Position numbers and translations under genes: made by a program | The notes under the pieces: model-generated | Told to the model about the DNA's origin: nothing | The model's input: the letters and a program-made list of their open reading frames with translations, nothing else | Database searches by the model: none | IMG/VR virus record: IMGVR_UViG_3300042888_002152 | Span: 1-50,467 of that record | DNA from: a virus | Length of the DNA stretch: 50,467 bases | Reading direction: 5' to 3' (one strand) | In this document: positions 17,445 through 26,518 of the stretch, piece by piece | Numbering within the stretch: position 1 is the stretch's first letter | Layout of the letters: every line of letters starts with the position of its first letter

Positions 17445-18003
17445 TCAAGCCACATTAGCCAATGACTTTGTTGGATTGTTTAGTACTCACGGGCAGTCTA
17501 TTGATATCCTAGAACCAGATGACTTTTTGCAAGGCAACTATAAAGACAATGATCGATTTGTAGTTGCAGTGACTCGTGATCTTGACTTGAGAAAACAATT
17601 AATTACTGCACTAGACGAAAGATTGTTATCACGTGCTACACTGATTCACCCAAGTTGTGTAATTGATCCACATGCTGAAGTTGGCGAAGGTTCTGTAATT
17701 TCTCAATTTTCCAGTGCACTTTGGAGTAGTACCATTGGGCGAGATTGTTTAGTTGCACCTTACTGTATGATTGCCCATCAAAGCAACCTTGGACAAGGAA
17801 GTCTTATGCAACCAGGTGCTATGATAGCCGGCAGTACCACAATAGGATCTATGTGTGTGTTAGGAATGAGAAGCAATGTCATTGACAAACTTTCTATATG
17901 TGATTGGGTAGAGGTGGGCGCCGCTGCCTTGGTTACAAAAAGCATCGAGCAATCTGGGTTATATCTGGGGCAACCAGCCAGGCGTGTAAATAAACAAGAA
18001 TGA
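17416..18003 (+). CDS. Left-handed beta-helix acyltransferase (PglD/NeuD-like)
   Basis: 195 residues from the ATG at 17416, chosen over 17377 because M-S-K-I-K-I-I-G-Y begins a standard Rossmann-like PglD N-terminal domain. Residues about 90-185 are hexapeptide repeats (I-D-P-H-A-E-V-G-E-G-S-V, I-G-R-D-C-L-V-A, L-G-Q-G-S-L-M-Q-P-G-A) forming a beta-helix. The G-Q-P-A-R end is typical. Such enzymes acetylate amino-sugars or other surface-sugar precursors, which fits the sugar genes later in the window. The usual catalytic His is likely in I-A-H-Q-S-N-L-G. Confidence 0.75.
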   Translation: MSKIKIIGYNQATLANDFVGLFSTHGQSIDILEPDDFLQGNYKDNDRFVVAVTRDLDLRKQLITALDERLLSRATLIHPSCVIDPHAEVGEGSVISQFSSALWSSTIGRDCLVAPYCMIAHQSNLGQGSLMQPGAMIAGSTTIGSMCVLGMRSNVIDKLSICDWVEVGAAALVTKSIEQSGLYLGQPARRVNKQE

Positions 18004-18006
18004 GTC

Positions 18007-18021
18007 GCTCACGTTACGAGC
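18007..18021 (+). promoter_or_regulatory. Small hairpin in the DNA polymerase leader
   Basis: GCTC (18007-18010) and GAGC (18018-18021) form a 4-bp stem in the 54-base leader of the polymerase gene, and GGC/GCC around 18031-18042 could add a second small stem just before the ribosome site. T4 DNA polymerase represses its own mRNA through a leader hairpin, so this may be similar, but the stems are short. Confidence 0.25.
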
Positions 18022-18057
18022 ATGCAACACGGCTAATCGGCCATAATCGGAGAAAAA

Positions 18058-20718
18058 TTGAGTTATATTGACGCACTTTATGATCGTGAACACGATCGTA
18101 TCCATGTTGTAGAACGACGCAATGGCGAACGAGTCTACAAGGAATATCCAGCCAATTATATATTTTACTACGACGACCCACGTGGCAAGTTTACCAGCAT
18201 TTATGGCACGCCGGTATCACGGTTTAGTACACGCAACAACAAAGAGTTTCGCAAAGAAGTTCGAGCACAGTCAGGCAAAAATCTCTACGAGAGTGATATC
18301 AATCCTGTATTCAGATGTTTAAGTGAAAATTACATTGGACAAGATGCGCCAGAACTCAATGTGGCATTTTTTGACATTGAAGTTGCGTTTGATCCAGAAC
18401 GTGGATTTAGCCCAGTTGCAGATCCTTTTAATCCCATAACTGCAATATCATTATATCTAACATGGTTAGATCAACTGGTCACATTGGCAGTACCACCAAA
18501 ACACATGAGTTGGGCCACTGCTGAAGAAATTGCTGGCACGTTTGAAAACTGTATGTTATTTGAACGTGAAGAAGAAATGTTAAAAACATTTTTGGATCTC
18601 ATTGAAGACGCAGATGCACTGTCCGGGTGGAATTCGGAAGGATACGATATTCCTTATACTGTGAACAGAGTAACTCGTGTGCTGAACAAGGATGACACAC
18701 GCAGATTCTGTTTGTGGAATCAGTACCCTAAGCCAAGAATGTTTGAACGATTTGGTGCAGAAAATCAAACGTATGATTTGATTGGGCGAGTGCACATGGA
18801 CTATATGCAACTGTATCGCAAGTATACCTATGAAGAACGTCATAGTTACAGTTTGGATGCCATTGGTGAGTACGAGTTAGACGAACGCAAGACTCAATTC
18901 GAAGGCACACTGGATCAACTGTACAATCAAAACTTCAAGATATTTTTAGAATACAATCGCCAAGACACGCTGTTGTTGCACAAATTGGATCAAAAATTAC
19001 GATTCCTGGATCTAGCCAACGAACTGGCGCATGCCAACACTGTGCTGTTGCAAACTACCATGGGAGCCGTGGCCGTGACTGAACAGGCCATTATCAATGA
19101 AGCGCACGAACGTGGTATGGTTGTTCCCAATCGACAACAACGACTCACAGATGATGACACGCAAGCGGCCGGAGCATATGTAGCATATCCCAAAAAAGGC
19201 ATACACGAATGGATCGGATCAGTTGATATTAACTCACTGTATCCGTCGGCTATTCGAGCACTCAACATGGGGCCAGAAACTATCATTGGCCAACTACGCC
19301 CTGTGATGACTGATCGGTACATCAAAGGCAAAATTGATAATAAAAGTAGTTTTGCCATGGCCTGGGAAGGCCTGTTTGGTAGTTTAGAATATACCGCGGT
19401 CATGGAACAACAACGTGGTACAGAAATTACCATAGACTGGCAAGACGGCAATGAAACTGTGCACAGTGCCGCAGAGGTATGGACAATGATATTTGACAGT
19501 AATCAACCCTGGATGCTGACTGCCAACGGAACCATTGTGACCTATGAGCGAAAAGGTATTATACCAGGATTACTAGAACGTTGGTATGCTGAACGTAAAG
19601 AGATGCAGGCCAAAAAGAAAGAAGCTAAAACTAAAAAAGAAGAATCATTTTGGGATAAGCGTCAGTTAGTTAAGAAAATTAACTTGAATAGCTTGTATGG
19701 TGCTATTTTAAATCCAGGTTGTAGATTCTTTGACAAACGTATCGGGCAAAGTACCACGCTCACTGGCCGCGCCATTGCTCAACACATGGATGCACACATC
19801 AATGAATGCATCACCGGCAAGTATGATCACATGGGCGAGTCCATTATATACGGCGACACAGATTCATGTTATTTTAGTGCATGGCCGGTGTTAAAGTCCG
19901 AAGTTGAAGCAGGACGCATGGAATGGAGCAAAGAAACTTGTATTGCACTGTATGATTCAATTGCCGAGCAAGTTAATCTCAGCTTTCCAGCGTACATGGA
20001 ACGAGCATTTCATTGTCCTAGAGGCGCCGGAGAACTTATCAAGGCTGGCAGAGAACTTGTGGCAGATCGTAGTTTGTTTATTACAAAGAAACGTTATGCA
20101 GTCAACATCATTGATCTTGAAGGCAAAAGATTAGATGTTGATGGTAAACCCGGCAAGACCAAGGCCATGGGTCTGGACCTAAAGCGCAGTGACACTCCTA
20201 AGGTTATTCAAGATTTTCTATTAGAAATTTTAAATAGTGTGTTGAGTGGTGTTCAACGTGGCGTTATCATTGAACGCATACGTAAATTCAAATATGAATT
20301 TGCTGAACGCCCGGGTTGGGAAAAAGGTTCGCCTAAACGTGTGAACAACTTGACCAAGTATGCCAAAGAAGAAGAACGACTGGGTCGTGCCAACATGCCG
20401 GGCCACGTCAGAGCTGCCATTAACTGGAATGCCATGCGCAAGATGAATAGCGACAATTATTCAATGCAGGTAGTAGATGGCATGAAAACCATTGTGTGCA
20501 AACTAAAGAGCAATGCACTTGGCTGGACCAGCATAGGTTATCCCACAGATGAAATGCATTTGCCACAGTGGTTTAAAGATTTGCCATTTGACGATTCAGA
20601 AATGGAAGCCACTGTGGTAGATCAAAAAATTGATAACCTATTGGGTGTACTAAACTGGGACTTGGCATCAGCTACCAATACAGAAAATACGTTCCAAAGT
20701 TTGTTTGACTGGTCATAA
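18058..20718 (+). CDS. 43: Family B DNA polymerase, T4 gp43 type
   Basis: 886 residues, the replicative polymerase with proofreading exonuclease. Exonuclease motifs: F-D-I-E (D106, E108), G-W-N-S-E-G-Y-D-I-P-Y, and Y-N-R-Q-D-T. Polymerase motifs: D390-I-N-S-L-Y-P-S (A), K-I-N-L-N-S-L-Y-G-A (B) and Y-G-D600-T-D602-S (C). Length is close to T4 gp43 (898). It starts at TTG with a good CGGAG ribosome site; this is an unusual start that may keep expression low. It overlaps the following gene at TAATG and is close to the clamp gene, its processivity partner. All catalytic residues are intact. Confidence 0.95.
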   Translation: MSYIDALYDREHDRIHVVERRNGERVYKEYPANYIFYYDDPRGKFTSIYGTPVSRFSTRNNKEFRKEVRAQSGKNLYESDINPVFRCLSENYIGQDAPELNVAFFDIEVAFDPERGFSPVADPFNPITAISLYLTWLDQLVTLAVPPKHMSWATAEEIAGTFENCMLFEREEEMLKTFLDLIEDADALSGWNSEGYDIPYTVNRVTRVLNKDDTRRFCLWNQYPKPRMFERFGAENQTYDLIGRVHMDYMQLYRKYTYEERHSYSLDAIGEYELDERKTQFEGTLDQLYNQNFKIFLEYNRQDTLLLHKLDQKLRFLDLANELAHANTVLLQTTMGAVAVTEQAIINEAHERGMVVPNRQQRLTDDDTQAAGAYVAYPKKGIHEWIGSVDINSLYPSAIRALNMGPETIIGQLRPVMTDRYIKGKIDNKSSFAMAWEGLFGSLEYTAVMEQQRGTEITIDWQDGNETVHSAAEVWTMIFDSNQPWMLTANGTIVTYERKGIIPGLLERWYAERKEMQAKKKEAKTKKEESFWDKRQLVKKINLNSLYGAILNPGCRFFDKRIGQSTTLTGRAIAQHMDAHINECITGKYDHMGESIIYGDTDSCYFSAWPVLKSEVEAGRMEWSKETCIALYDSIAEQVNLSFPAYMERAFHCPRGAGELIKAGRELVADRSLFITKKRYAVNIIDLEGKRLDVDGKPGKTKAMGLDLKRSDTPKVIQDFLLEILNSVLSGVQRGVIIERIRKFKYEFAERPGWEKGSPKRVNNLTKYAKEEERLGRANMPGHVRAAINWNAMRKMNSDNYSMQVVDGMKTIVCKLKSNALGWTSIGYPTDEMHLPQWFKDLPFDDSEMEATVVDQKIDNLLGVLNWDLASATNTENTFQSLFDWS

Positions 20719-21740
20719 TGAAATTTAGCGAGCTTGTTTTTTATCGCAATCAACTTGATAACTTGTCCTGCGTTGATGTTAAACTGCATGCCCGATATGC
20801 CCTTGAAAAAATTATACACACAGTTAATTCACAAACAATAATCTCGCATGATTTAGAGTCGCAGAATATTGCATTGCAAAATTCTTTTGACAATTTTGAA
20901 AATCATCTAGTAGATTTAAAAAAAGAAATTGATCAAATTATCTATGCTGAAGAATCTACTTGGCTTGAACAAAGTGAGTTACGATATCAACAATATAGTG
21001 ATTGTTATCTCAATCAGTCATTTGATTCAAATGATCCATTGCTTAATGATTTTTACATTGACAACTATGGCATAAGAAGATTTGGCATAGATCCAATAAA
21101 AACAACATTTACCAAAAAACACAATACACAGTGGCTGGATGATATATTAGAGCCAGACGTAACTGTTAAAGAAATTTTGCACAATCGTATTCTTCTTCGC
21201 ACTGATTGGCGCTTTTCTGCCATGGTAATTCATCCCGGAAAAGAATCTTTTATTGACTTGATAACAGCCAATGATCCTGTGTACATAGTTGATGATCACA
21301 AAGATTTGTTCCAACCTGTGTTAGATAAATTTAACCCAGTGTATCAGCGTAGACTGCGTCCTTATGTGATAAACAAAACGTTAGACAAATTGCCCAGTGA
21401 TCAAATTGCATTATGTGTGGCTTACAATTATTTTAATTACAAACCATTGTCAGTGATCAAGCAATATCTTGAAGAAATTTTTAAAAAATTAATGCCAGGT
21501 GGGGTATTGTGTATGACTATCAATGACTGTGATCGGCATCATGCAGTCATGCTGATTGAACATAATGTTTCTTACTATACCCCTGGACGATTGATTTTTG
21601 AATTAGCTCAATCCATTGGATACAAGTGCATATTCAAATGGCACAACAATAGTACATGGACCTGGATAGAACTACAACGACCTGGCAAAACTACCAGTAT
21701 TCGCGGGGGTCAATCTTTGGCAAAAATTATCAACAAATGA
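20718..21740 (+). CDS. Methyltransferase-like protein between polymerase and clamp
   Basis: 340 residues. The first ~100 are predicted helical coiled coil (D-N-F-E-N-H-L-V-D-L-K-K-E-I). The C-terminal ~150 look like a degenerate class I SAM methyltransferase: a strand Q-I-A-L-C-V-A-Y-N-Y-F-N-Y, then L-M-P-G-G-V-L-C-M-T-I-N and a final strand. A clear G-x-G-x-G SAM loop is not visible, so activity is doubtful. It overlaps the polymerase gene at TAATG. A replication-linked role is suggested only by position. Confidence 0.5.
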   Translation: MKFSELVFYRNQLDNLSCVDVKLHARYALEKIIHTVNSQTIISHDLESQNIALQNSFDNFENHLVDLKKEIDQIIYAEESTWLEQSELRYQQYSDCYLNQSFDSNDPLLNDFYIDNYGIRRFGIDPIKTTFTKKHNTQWLDDILEPDVTVKEILHNRILLRTDWRFSAMVIHPGKESFIDLITANDPVYIVDDHKDLFQPVLDKFNPVYQRRLRPYVINKTLDKLPSDQIALCVAYNYFNYKPLSVIKQYLEEIFKKLMPGGVLCMTINDCDRHHAVMLIEHNVSYYTPGRLIFELAQSIGYKCIFKWHNNSTWTWIELQRPGKTTSIRGGQSLAKIINK

Positions 21741-21741
21741 C

Positions 21742-21770
21742 TTGCAAAATCTAAATACACACTGTATAAT
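21742..21770 (+). promoter_or_regulatory. Overlapping sigma70 promoter and TAAATA box before the clamp gene
   Basis: TTGCAA (21742-21747), 17-base spacer, TATAAT (21765-21770), starting just after the upstream stop codon. The spacer holds CTAAATAC (TAAATA at 21752-21757), a late-promoter-like core. The same layout recurs before folE. Confidence 0.65.
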
Positions 21771-21792
21771 AAACAATAGGAGAAATATACAC

Positions 21793-22515
21793 ATGAAAGA
21801 CAATCTATTAGACTTAGTAGAACACACGCACGACTTGGGATGCATCGAACTAATTAAAATCACCGGGGATGCCAATGCCACAGAGGTGGTTGGTGTTGGT
21901 ACTGATAATTCCGTAGTATTGGATGCCAAGTTCACAGTGCCAGAACCCAAGTTCACAGGAACTTTTGGTATGCCTAATTTGGGCAAACTCAAGATCTTGT
22001 TGAATTTAGAAGCCTACAAAGAAAATAGCAAACTAACAGTCACGCACAAAGCAACCGGAGAACCCGACGGAATTGATTTTGAAAATGCTGCAAGCGATTT
22101 CAAAAACAACTATAGGTTTATGACATCCGGAGTGGTTTCGGCACAGGTCAAGACACCAAAATTCAGAGGCGCAACCTGGCATATCACATTTGTTCCCACT
22201 GTGGTGGCCATTCAACGATTGCGTATGCAAGCACAAGCACATGCTGAAGAAACAAGTTTTCAGATCAAAGTAGAAAATGGAAATTTGGTATGTTTGTTTG
22301 GAGATCATTCAACCCATGCAGGGAATTTCATCTTTCACTCAGCAGTGACGGGCCAACTAAAGCGAGCATGGAGTTATCCTACCAAAACTGTGATGAACAT
22401 TTTGAGCTTGACCGGAGACAAAACCATCAGCATCAGCGACGACGGCTGTGCTCGAATCACAGTGGATTCCGGCCTTGCTACCTATAATTATATTTTACTA
22501 GCATTGACTAAGTGA
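21793..22515 (+). CDS. 45: DNA polymerase sliding clamp, T4 gp45 type
   Basis: 240 residues from the ATG at 21793, which has an AATAGGAG ribosome site; the frame is open further upstream but that part contains the promoter. The sequence has the two-domain alternating pattern of the trimeric gp45 clamp (start K-D-N-L-L-D-L-V-E-H, later I-S-I-S-D-D-G-C-A-R-I-T-V-D-S near the end) and is close to T4 gp45 in length (228). The clamp tethers the polymerase and, in T4, also activates late transcription. Its promoter next to the polymerase genes fits both jobs. Confidence 0.8.
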   Translation: MKDNLLDLVEHTHDLGCIELIKITGDANATEVVGVGTDNSVVLDAKFTVPEPKFTGTFGMPNLGKLKILLNLEAYKENSKLTVTHKATGEPDGIDFENAASDFKNNYRFMTSGVVSAQVKTPKFRGATWHITFVPTVVAIQRLRMQAQAHAEETSFQIKVENGNLVCLFGDHSTHAGNFIFHSAVTGQLKRAWSYPTKTVMNILSLTGDKTISISDDGCARITVDSGLATYNYILLALTK

Positions 22516-22540
22516 TTAGATTTTTCAAAATAGAAATAAT

Positions 22541-23215
22541 ATGCAAAAAAATATTAATCCCTACAACTTAAAAACATTCAAAGCTTATTTTGAGCAGACT
22601 GAACTATGTCACCGCTTAACACAAGATTTTGATAAATTATATTATTCTCTTGCAGATAGATATAATTGCTCGCCTCGGGAACATGTAGGCACTAGACAAT
22701 TTTTTGCAGTTCCTTTTTATTATTTAAAGTATCTAACAGACAGGAATCCTAAAATAATATATGATATAGGATGCGGATGGAATATATTTAAAAAATATAT
22801 TCCTAATATTATTGGAATTGACCATAATATTAGTAGTGTAGCATATCATGCAGATTTGTATGGTCACGTCGATGACGAATATATTCAGCAACATCAGAAT
22901 TTTTTTGAATCTGCGTTTGCAATATGTTCTTTACATTTTCATCCACTATCGGATTTGCGTAAAGTTGTTTTAGATTTTATTTCTATGTTATCACCGGGTG
23001 GCTGTGGATTTTTAGCACTTAATCTACAACGCATGATCGACCGCGATCCACGATTTGATAATGATTCTTTGCCTAATTTTGATTTTGAAACAGAGATAAG
23101 GACTCAATTGGAAAATATTCCTGCTACTTATCTTGTTTTTGATGTAAATTTATCCAATGGATATGATGACTCAATGGATGGAAATATAAGACTAGTATGC
23201 CACAAGACAATTTAA
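22541..23215 (+). CDS. Class I SAM-dependent methyltransferase-like protein
   Basis: 224 residues. The SAM-binding loop is I-Y-D-I-G-C-G-W near residue 70, followed by I-I-G-I-D-H, the acidic end of strand two. Later S-P-G-G-C-G-F-L-A-L-N matches the strand after the P-G-G turn. The segment is AT-rich compared with the flanking clamp and DpdA genes, which may mark a recent insertion. It overlaps the DpdA-like gene by 19 bases. The methylated substrate is unknown. Confidence 0.6.
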   Translation: MQKNINPYNLKTFKAYFEQTELCHRLTQDFDKLYYSLADRYNCSPREHVGTRQFFAVPFYYLKYLTDRNPKIIYDIGCGWNIFKKYIPNIIGIDHNISSVAYHADLYGHVDDEYIQQHQNFFESAFAICSLHFHPLSDLRKVVLDFISMLSPGGCGFLALNLQRMIDRDPRFDNDSLPNFDFETEIRTQLENIPATYLVFDVNLSNGYDDSMDGNIRLVCHKTI

Positions 23216-24879
23216 CTGCCAAGCAAAACGACTATGCAGTATTCCTGCCAGCCATCAGTGGATTCTATGCCACGTTTGTAGGCAAACAACGTGTAGGACC
23301 TTATGTGGATCCTGCACGTATGCCTGTGGGTATTCAAGATATGGAACAGATGAATTGGCTCAACAGCCAACAGGCCTTGTTTCCATACCGCTGGAGTTTG
23401 TATTCCGGTGGACATGCTAACCTAGATCTTACCAAAACAGATCCAAGTGAAGATATGGTACGTGCAAGAGAAGCAGGCACACTGATGCTGGGCGACTCTG
23501 GAGGATTCCAGATCGCTAAAGGGCTGTGGCCAGGTGAATGGCGCGATCCTGGCAGCGCAGAAGTCAAACAAAAAATTGCCAACCTAACTGCACAAGGTAC
23601 CAGCACCACTGTGACCGACAAAGGCAAAACTGTAACTGTAAATCCCTTAGCAGATTATTTGAAATTAATAGATGCTGCTCAGAAAAAACGTGAAACTGTG
23701 CTGAAATGGCTAGATGGCATTTGTGATTATGGAATGACATTGGATATTCCAACTTGGGTGATTCACGATAAGAAAGCAGCCGCGGCATGTGGCATCAGCA
23801 CACTGACCGAAGCTGTTGCGGCCACCAAGTTCAACAACGAATACTGGATGAAGAATCGCAAAGGTGTCAAAAATGGTGGCATGAAGATTCTTAATGTATT
23901 GCAGGGCGCCAATCATGACGATGCTGAACGGTGGTATCAAGATATGAAACAGTATTGCGATCCTGCCATCTACCCAGATACACATTTCAACGGTTGGAGC
24001 ATGGGCGGACAGAACATGTGTGATGTGCATTTGGTACTGAAACGTTTGGTAGCTCTGCGTCACGATAACCTGTTGCAAGAAGGCGTTCATGATTGGATGC
24101 ACTTCTTGGGCACAAGTAAACTTGAGTGGGCAGTGTTGCTCACAGACATTCAACGTGCAGTTCGCAAGTATGTTAACCCACGCTTTACTATCAGCTTTGA
24201 TTGTGCAAGTCCGTTCCTGGCCACTGCCAATGGACAAGTGTATCATCATATTGATTTGCCACACAACGAAAAGTGGTGCTATAGAATGAGTCCTATTGTG
24301 GACGACAAGAAGTATTCCGCAGACACAAGACCATTTGGTCAAGCAGTCATTGCTGATGGCCTAATTGATCACTTTGATGAATCGCCTATCAGTTTACAAT
24401 TGCAAATGAAAGATGTTTGTATATACAAGCCAGGAGATCTAAACAAGATTGGCAAAGAAGGCAACACAAGTTGGGACAGTTTTAGCTATGCCTTGCTCAT
24501 GGGACACAATGTATGGACACATATCGAAGCAGTGCAACGTGCCAATCGTGAATATGACAGCGGCAAGTGGCCGGCCATGATGTGGAATCGAGGAACCAAA
24601 GGTCGCACCGGTGACCATGCCATGTTCAAAGATATTGTGGATGCTATCTTTGCCACTGCTGACCGTGGTGAAGCTGAAGCTATAATTGAGCACTATGATC
24701 GGTACTGGATGGACATCATCGGCACTCGAGGATTCAAAGGTGACAAAGCCAAAAATCCTCACAGCCAATTTAATAGGTTGTTTAGTTATGATGAAGATGA
24801 GGTTGACCAAGACCCCGATGATAGTGTACAATTAGATGCAACTGCACTTGATCAACTTGAACAGGAACAACGGCAATGA
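23197..24879 (+). CDS. dpdA: DpdA-like 7-deazaguanine DNA transglycosylase
   Basis: 560 residues of the tRNA-guanine transglycosylase superfamily. The motif L-G-D100-S-G-G-F-Q matches the TGT active-site loop, and D183 in T-L-D-I-P-T-W is a candidate second catalytic Asp. The Cys/His zinc site of tRNA enzymes is not evident at the C-terminus, consistent with phage DpdA enzymes that replace guanine in DNA by preQ0 or a derivative. FolE, QueD and QueE encoded elsewhere in this window make the precursor. It overlaps genes on both sides. DNA rather than tRNA as substrate is inferred from the family and phage setting. Confidence 0.75.
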   Translation: MPQDNLTAKQNDYAVFLPAISGFYATFVGKQRVGPYVDPARMPVGIQDMEQMNWLNSQQALFPYRWSLYSGGHANLDLTKTDPSEDMVRAREAGTLMLGDSGGFQIAKGLWPGEWRDPGSAEVKQKIANLTAQGTSTTVTDKGKTVTVNPLADYLKLIDAAQKKRETVLKWLDGICDYGMTLDIPTWVIHDKKAAAACGISTLTEAVAATKFNNEYWMKNRKGVKNGGMKILNVLQGANHDDAERWYQDMKQYCDPAIYPDTHFNGWSMGGQNMCDVHLVLKRLVALRHDNLLQEGVHDWMHFLGTSKLEWAVLLTDIQRAVRKYVNPRFTISFDCASPFLATANGQVYHHIDLPHNEKWCYRMSPIVDDKKYSADTRPFGQAVIADGLIDHFDESPISLQLQMKDVCIYKPGDLNKIGKEGNTSWDSFSYALLMGHNVWTHIEAVQRANREYDSGKWPAMMWNRGTKGRTGDHAMFKDIVDAIFATADRGEAEAIIEHYDRYWMDIIGTRGFKGDKAKNPHSQFNRLFSYDEDEVDQDPDDSVQLDATALDQLEQEQRQ

Positions 24880-25397
24880 ACAGAGAAGGTCACGAAAACG
24901 TCCAATTCTTTTTTGGGGAAGAAGTAGAACATACTCCGGCTTTTGGAAAACAAACACTATTTGTAGTTGGCTTGCAACCTGTGAATGAAATTGCATACCA
25001 GTTTGATCGAAATCCACGCGGAGTAGAACATATCTATTTTGGTGCCAATATGAGTTTCCCATCTAGCATACGCACTAACGATGCTGTGTTTTGGAAGCCA
25101 TGGGTGAACATGATTACGCCGTTCCTGACCAAGGGATATCTGTGTACATTGGATATTCCAGTTGGCTGTGTAGAAGGACTGTTAGAAGGTGGCCTGTGCG
25201 AGCACAGTAACTTTATTCCAATGATTTCTGTAAAACTTCCTTACATTCGCCAACTTGGCTATAATGCCACACTCAAACTAGACGACCGAGACTTTGCGGC
25301 AACCAACCCTGGAGTATGGTGCCATAATCTACATGAATTGCAAGATAGAGCTCGGTTCACGGACTGGACTCGATACACCAAAGACACAACTGTATGA
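24876..25397 (+). CDS. Unknown protein coupled to the DpdA-like gene
   Basis: 173 residues with alternating strands and helices (L-F-V-V-G-L-Q-P, I-Y-F-G-A-N-M-S-F, L-C-T-L-D-I-P-V-G). The Rossmann-like look lacks a nucleotide-binding loop. C-terminal motif L-D-D-R-D-F-A-A-T-N-P-G-V-W-C is distinctive. It overlaps the DpdA-like gene by ATGA and the next gene likewise, so a partner or regulator of base modification is possible, but nothing in the sequence proves it. Confidence 0.6.
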   Translation: MNREGHENVQFFFGEEVEHTPAFGKQTLFVVGLQPVNEIAYQFDRNPRGVEHIYFGANMSFPSSIRTNDAVFWKPWVNMITPFLTKGYLCTLDIPVGCVEGLLEGGLCEHSNFIPMISVKLPYIRQLGYNATLKLDDRDFAATNPGVWCHNLHELQDRARFTDWTRYTKDTTV

Positions 25398-25825
25398 AAA
25401 TTGGATTGAGTTATAGTCGATGTGTGCGAGACATTGTCAACGGCACAGTGGACATTTCAGATGTGCTGTTGATCATTGCTCGTACAGATTTTGATCCGCA
25501 CGATGACGAGCAGTGGAAGGGCATTTGGCAAGGCTACGGTGGTGGGCAGACTTTTGGAAGTCCGTTTAGTAGTCCAGAATGGATTGACCATCCTGCCGAA
25601 GACGAAGATCGATTTCGTAGCGTAAGTATGATGCTTTACGATGATGGTAAGTTGCATCAGCCTCGACGGTTTGGGGCACATCCTCAACGCATGCCTTATT
25701 ATTGGCTAGAAACTGCACTGCCCAACAACGAATTAGACAGATTTCCTGCAGTCAAGCTTGCTTGGGATCAGTTTCAAACAGTGGCCGGACTTGCCGGTGT
25801 TAAATTAGACAAGGCTGCACAATGA
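25394..25825 (+). CDS. Unknown small protein
   Basis: 143 residues, start M-K-I-G-L-S-Y-S-R-C-V-R-D-I-V. The middle is Gly- and Trp-rich (W-Q-G-Y-G-G-G) and the protein is acidic. No enzyme motif is recognised. It is coupled at both ends by ATGA overlaps in the dpdA gene string, which is the only clue to its role. Confidence 0.6.
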   Translation: MKIGLSYSRCVRDIVNGTVDISDVLLIIARTDFDPHDDEQWKGIWQGYGGGQTFGSPFSSPEWIDHPAEDEDRFRSVSMMLYDDGKLHQPRRFGAHPQRMPYYWLETALPNNELDRFPAVKLAWDQFQTVAGLAGVKLDKAAQ

Positions 25826-26100
25826 AATGGCTTAAACAGAGATTAAGACACTGGATACTCTATAACAACGAAGATTGTATTCCATCTGATCGATTAGAAA
25901 TTCGTACAAGTGACTCACGTTTGAGAAGTCAAGGGTTTGGACTACAGGTGTACAAAGCATCTGGTGGCATTGTAATTGAGACCAGAGCATATGACGAACG
26001 CAAGGATAGAAATAATCTAGGGCTATATGTAATCACAGAAGACCAAGATGTTGGTTACGAAATTGGTAAAATTATCACATATGAGAATTTAAAACTATAG
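25822..26100 (+). CDS. Unknown small protein
   Basis: 92 residues, basic amphipathic start (K-W-L-K-Q-R-L-R-H-W) then a beta-rich body (G-L-Q-V-Y-K-A-S-G-G-I-V-I-E). Not recognised. It overlaps the preceding gene by ATGA and ends 7 bases before the HhH-GPD gene. Confidence 0.55.
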   Translation: MKWLKQRLRHWILYNNEDCIPSDRLEIRTSDSRLRSQGFGLQVYKASGGIVIETRAYDERKDRNNLGLYVITEDQDVGYEIGKIITYENLKL

Positions 26101-26107
26101 ACTACAA

Positions 26108-26518
26108 ATGAAATATCCATTTAAACCCTTGTGCGATGAGCTTATGGTGCAACAACAGATTGCCAACAGTTGGGAACACATGGTGGGTGTGATCATGTTG
26201 AATCAGACCAGTAGAAAGCCTGTAAAAACCACACTGCCGGAATTCTTGTACTGGTTTCCCACGCCACATGCACTTCTTCGTGCCAACGAGGCTTTTGTCA
26301 AAGGCATTTTGGAACCATTAGGCATGAAAAATATTCGTTATCAGAGATTGATCCGTATGAGTCAAGACTACTTGACTTGGGATGGCAATGATGCTACTAT
26401 GCTGTATGGCATAGGAAAATACGGCAGCGACAGTTACGAAATATTTTTCAAACAGAACTACACAGTCAACCCCACAGACAAAGAATTAAAAAGATATTTA
26501 CAACAGGAAACAGTATGA
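26108..26518 (+). CDS. HhH-GPD DNA glycosylase (MBD4/EndoIII-like)
   Basis: 136 residues of the helix-hairpin-helix-Gly/Pro/Asp superfamily that excises damaged or mismatched bases. Visible features are L-N-Q-T at the first helix, the hairpin L-Y-G-I-G-K-Y-G, and catalytic D108 in G-S-D-S-Y-E-I-F. This pattern is nearest to MBD4-type thymine/uracil glycosylases. There is no iron-sulfur cluster. It is short for the family, about the bare catalytic core. Lying three genes after dpdA, it may repair deaminated bases or act on unmodified host DNA; this is inference. Confidence 0.75.
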   Translation: MKYPFKPLCDELMVQQQIANSWEHMVGVIMLNQTSRKPVKTTLPEFLYWFPTPHALLRANEAFVKGILEPLGMKNIRYQRLIRMSQDYLTWDGNDATMLYGIGKYGSDSYEIFFKQNYTVNPTDKELKRYLQQETV

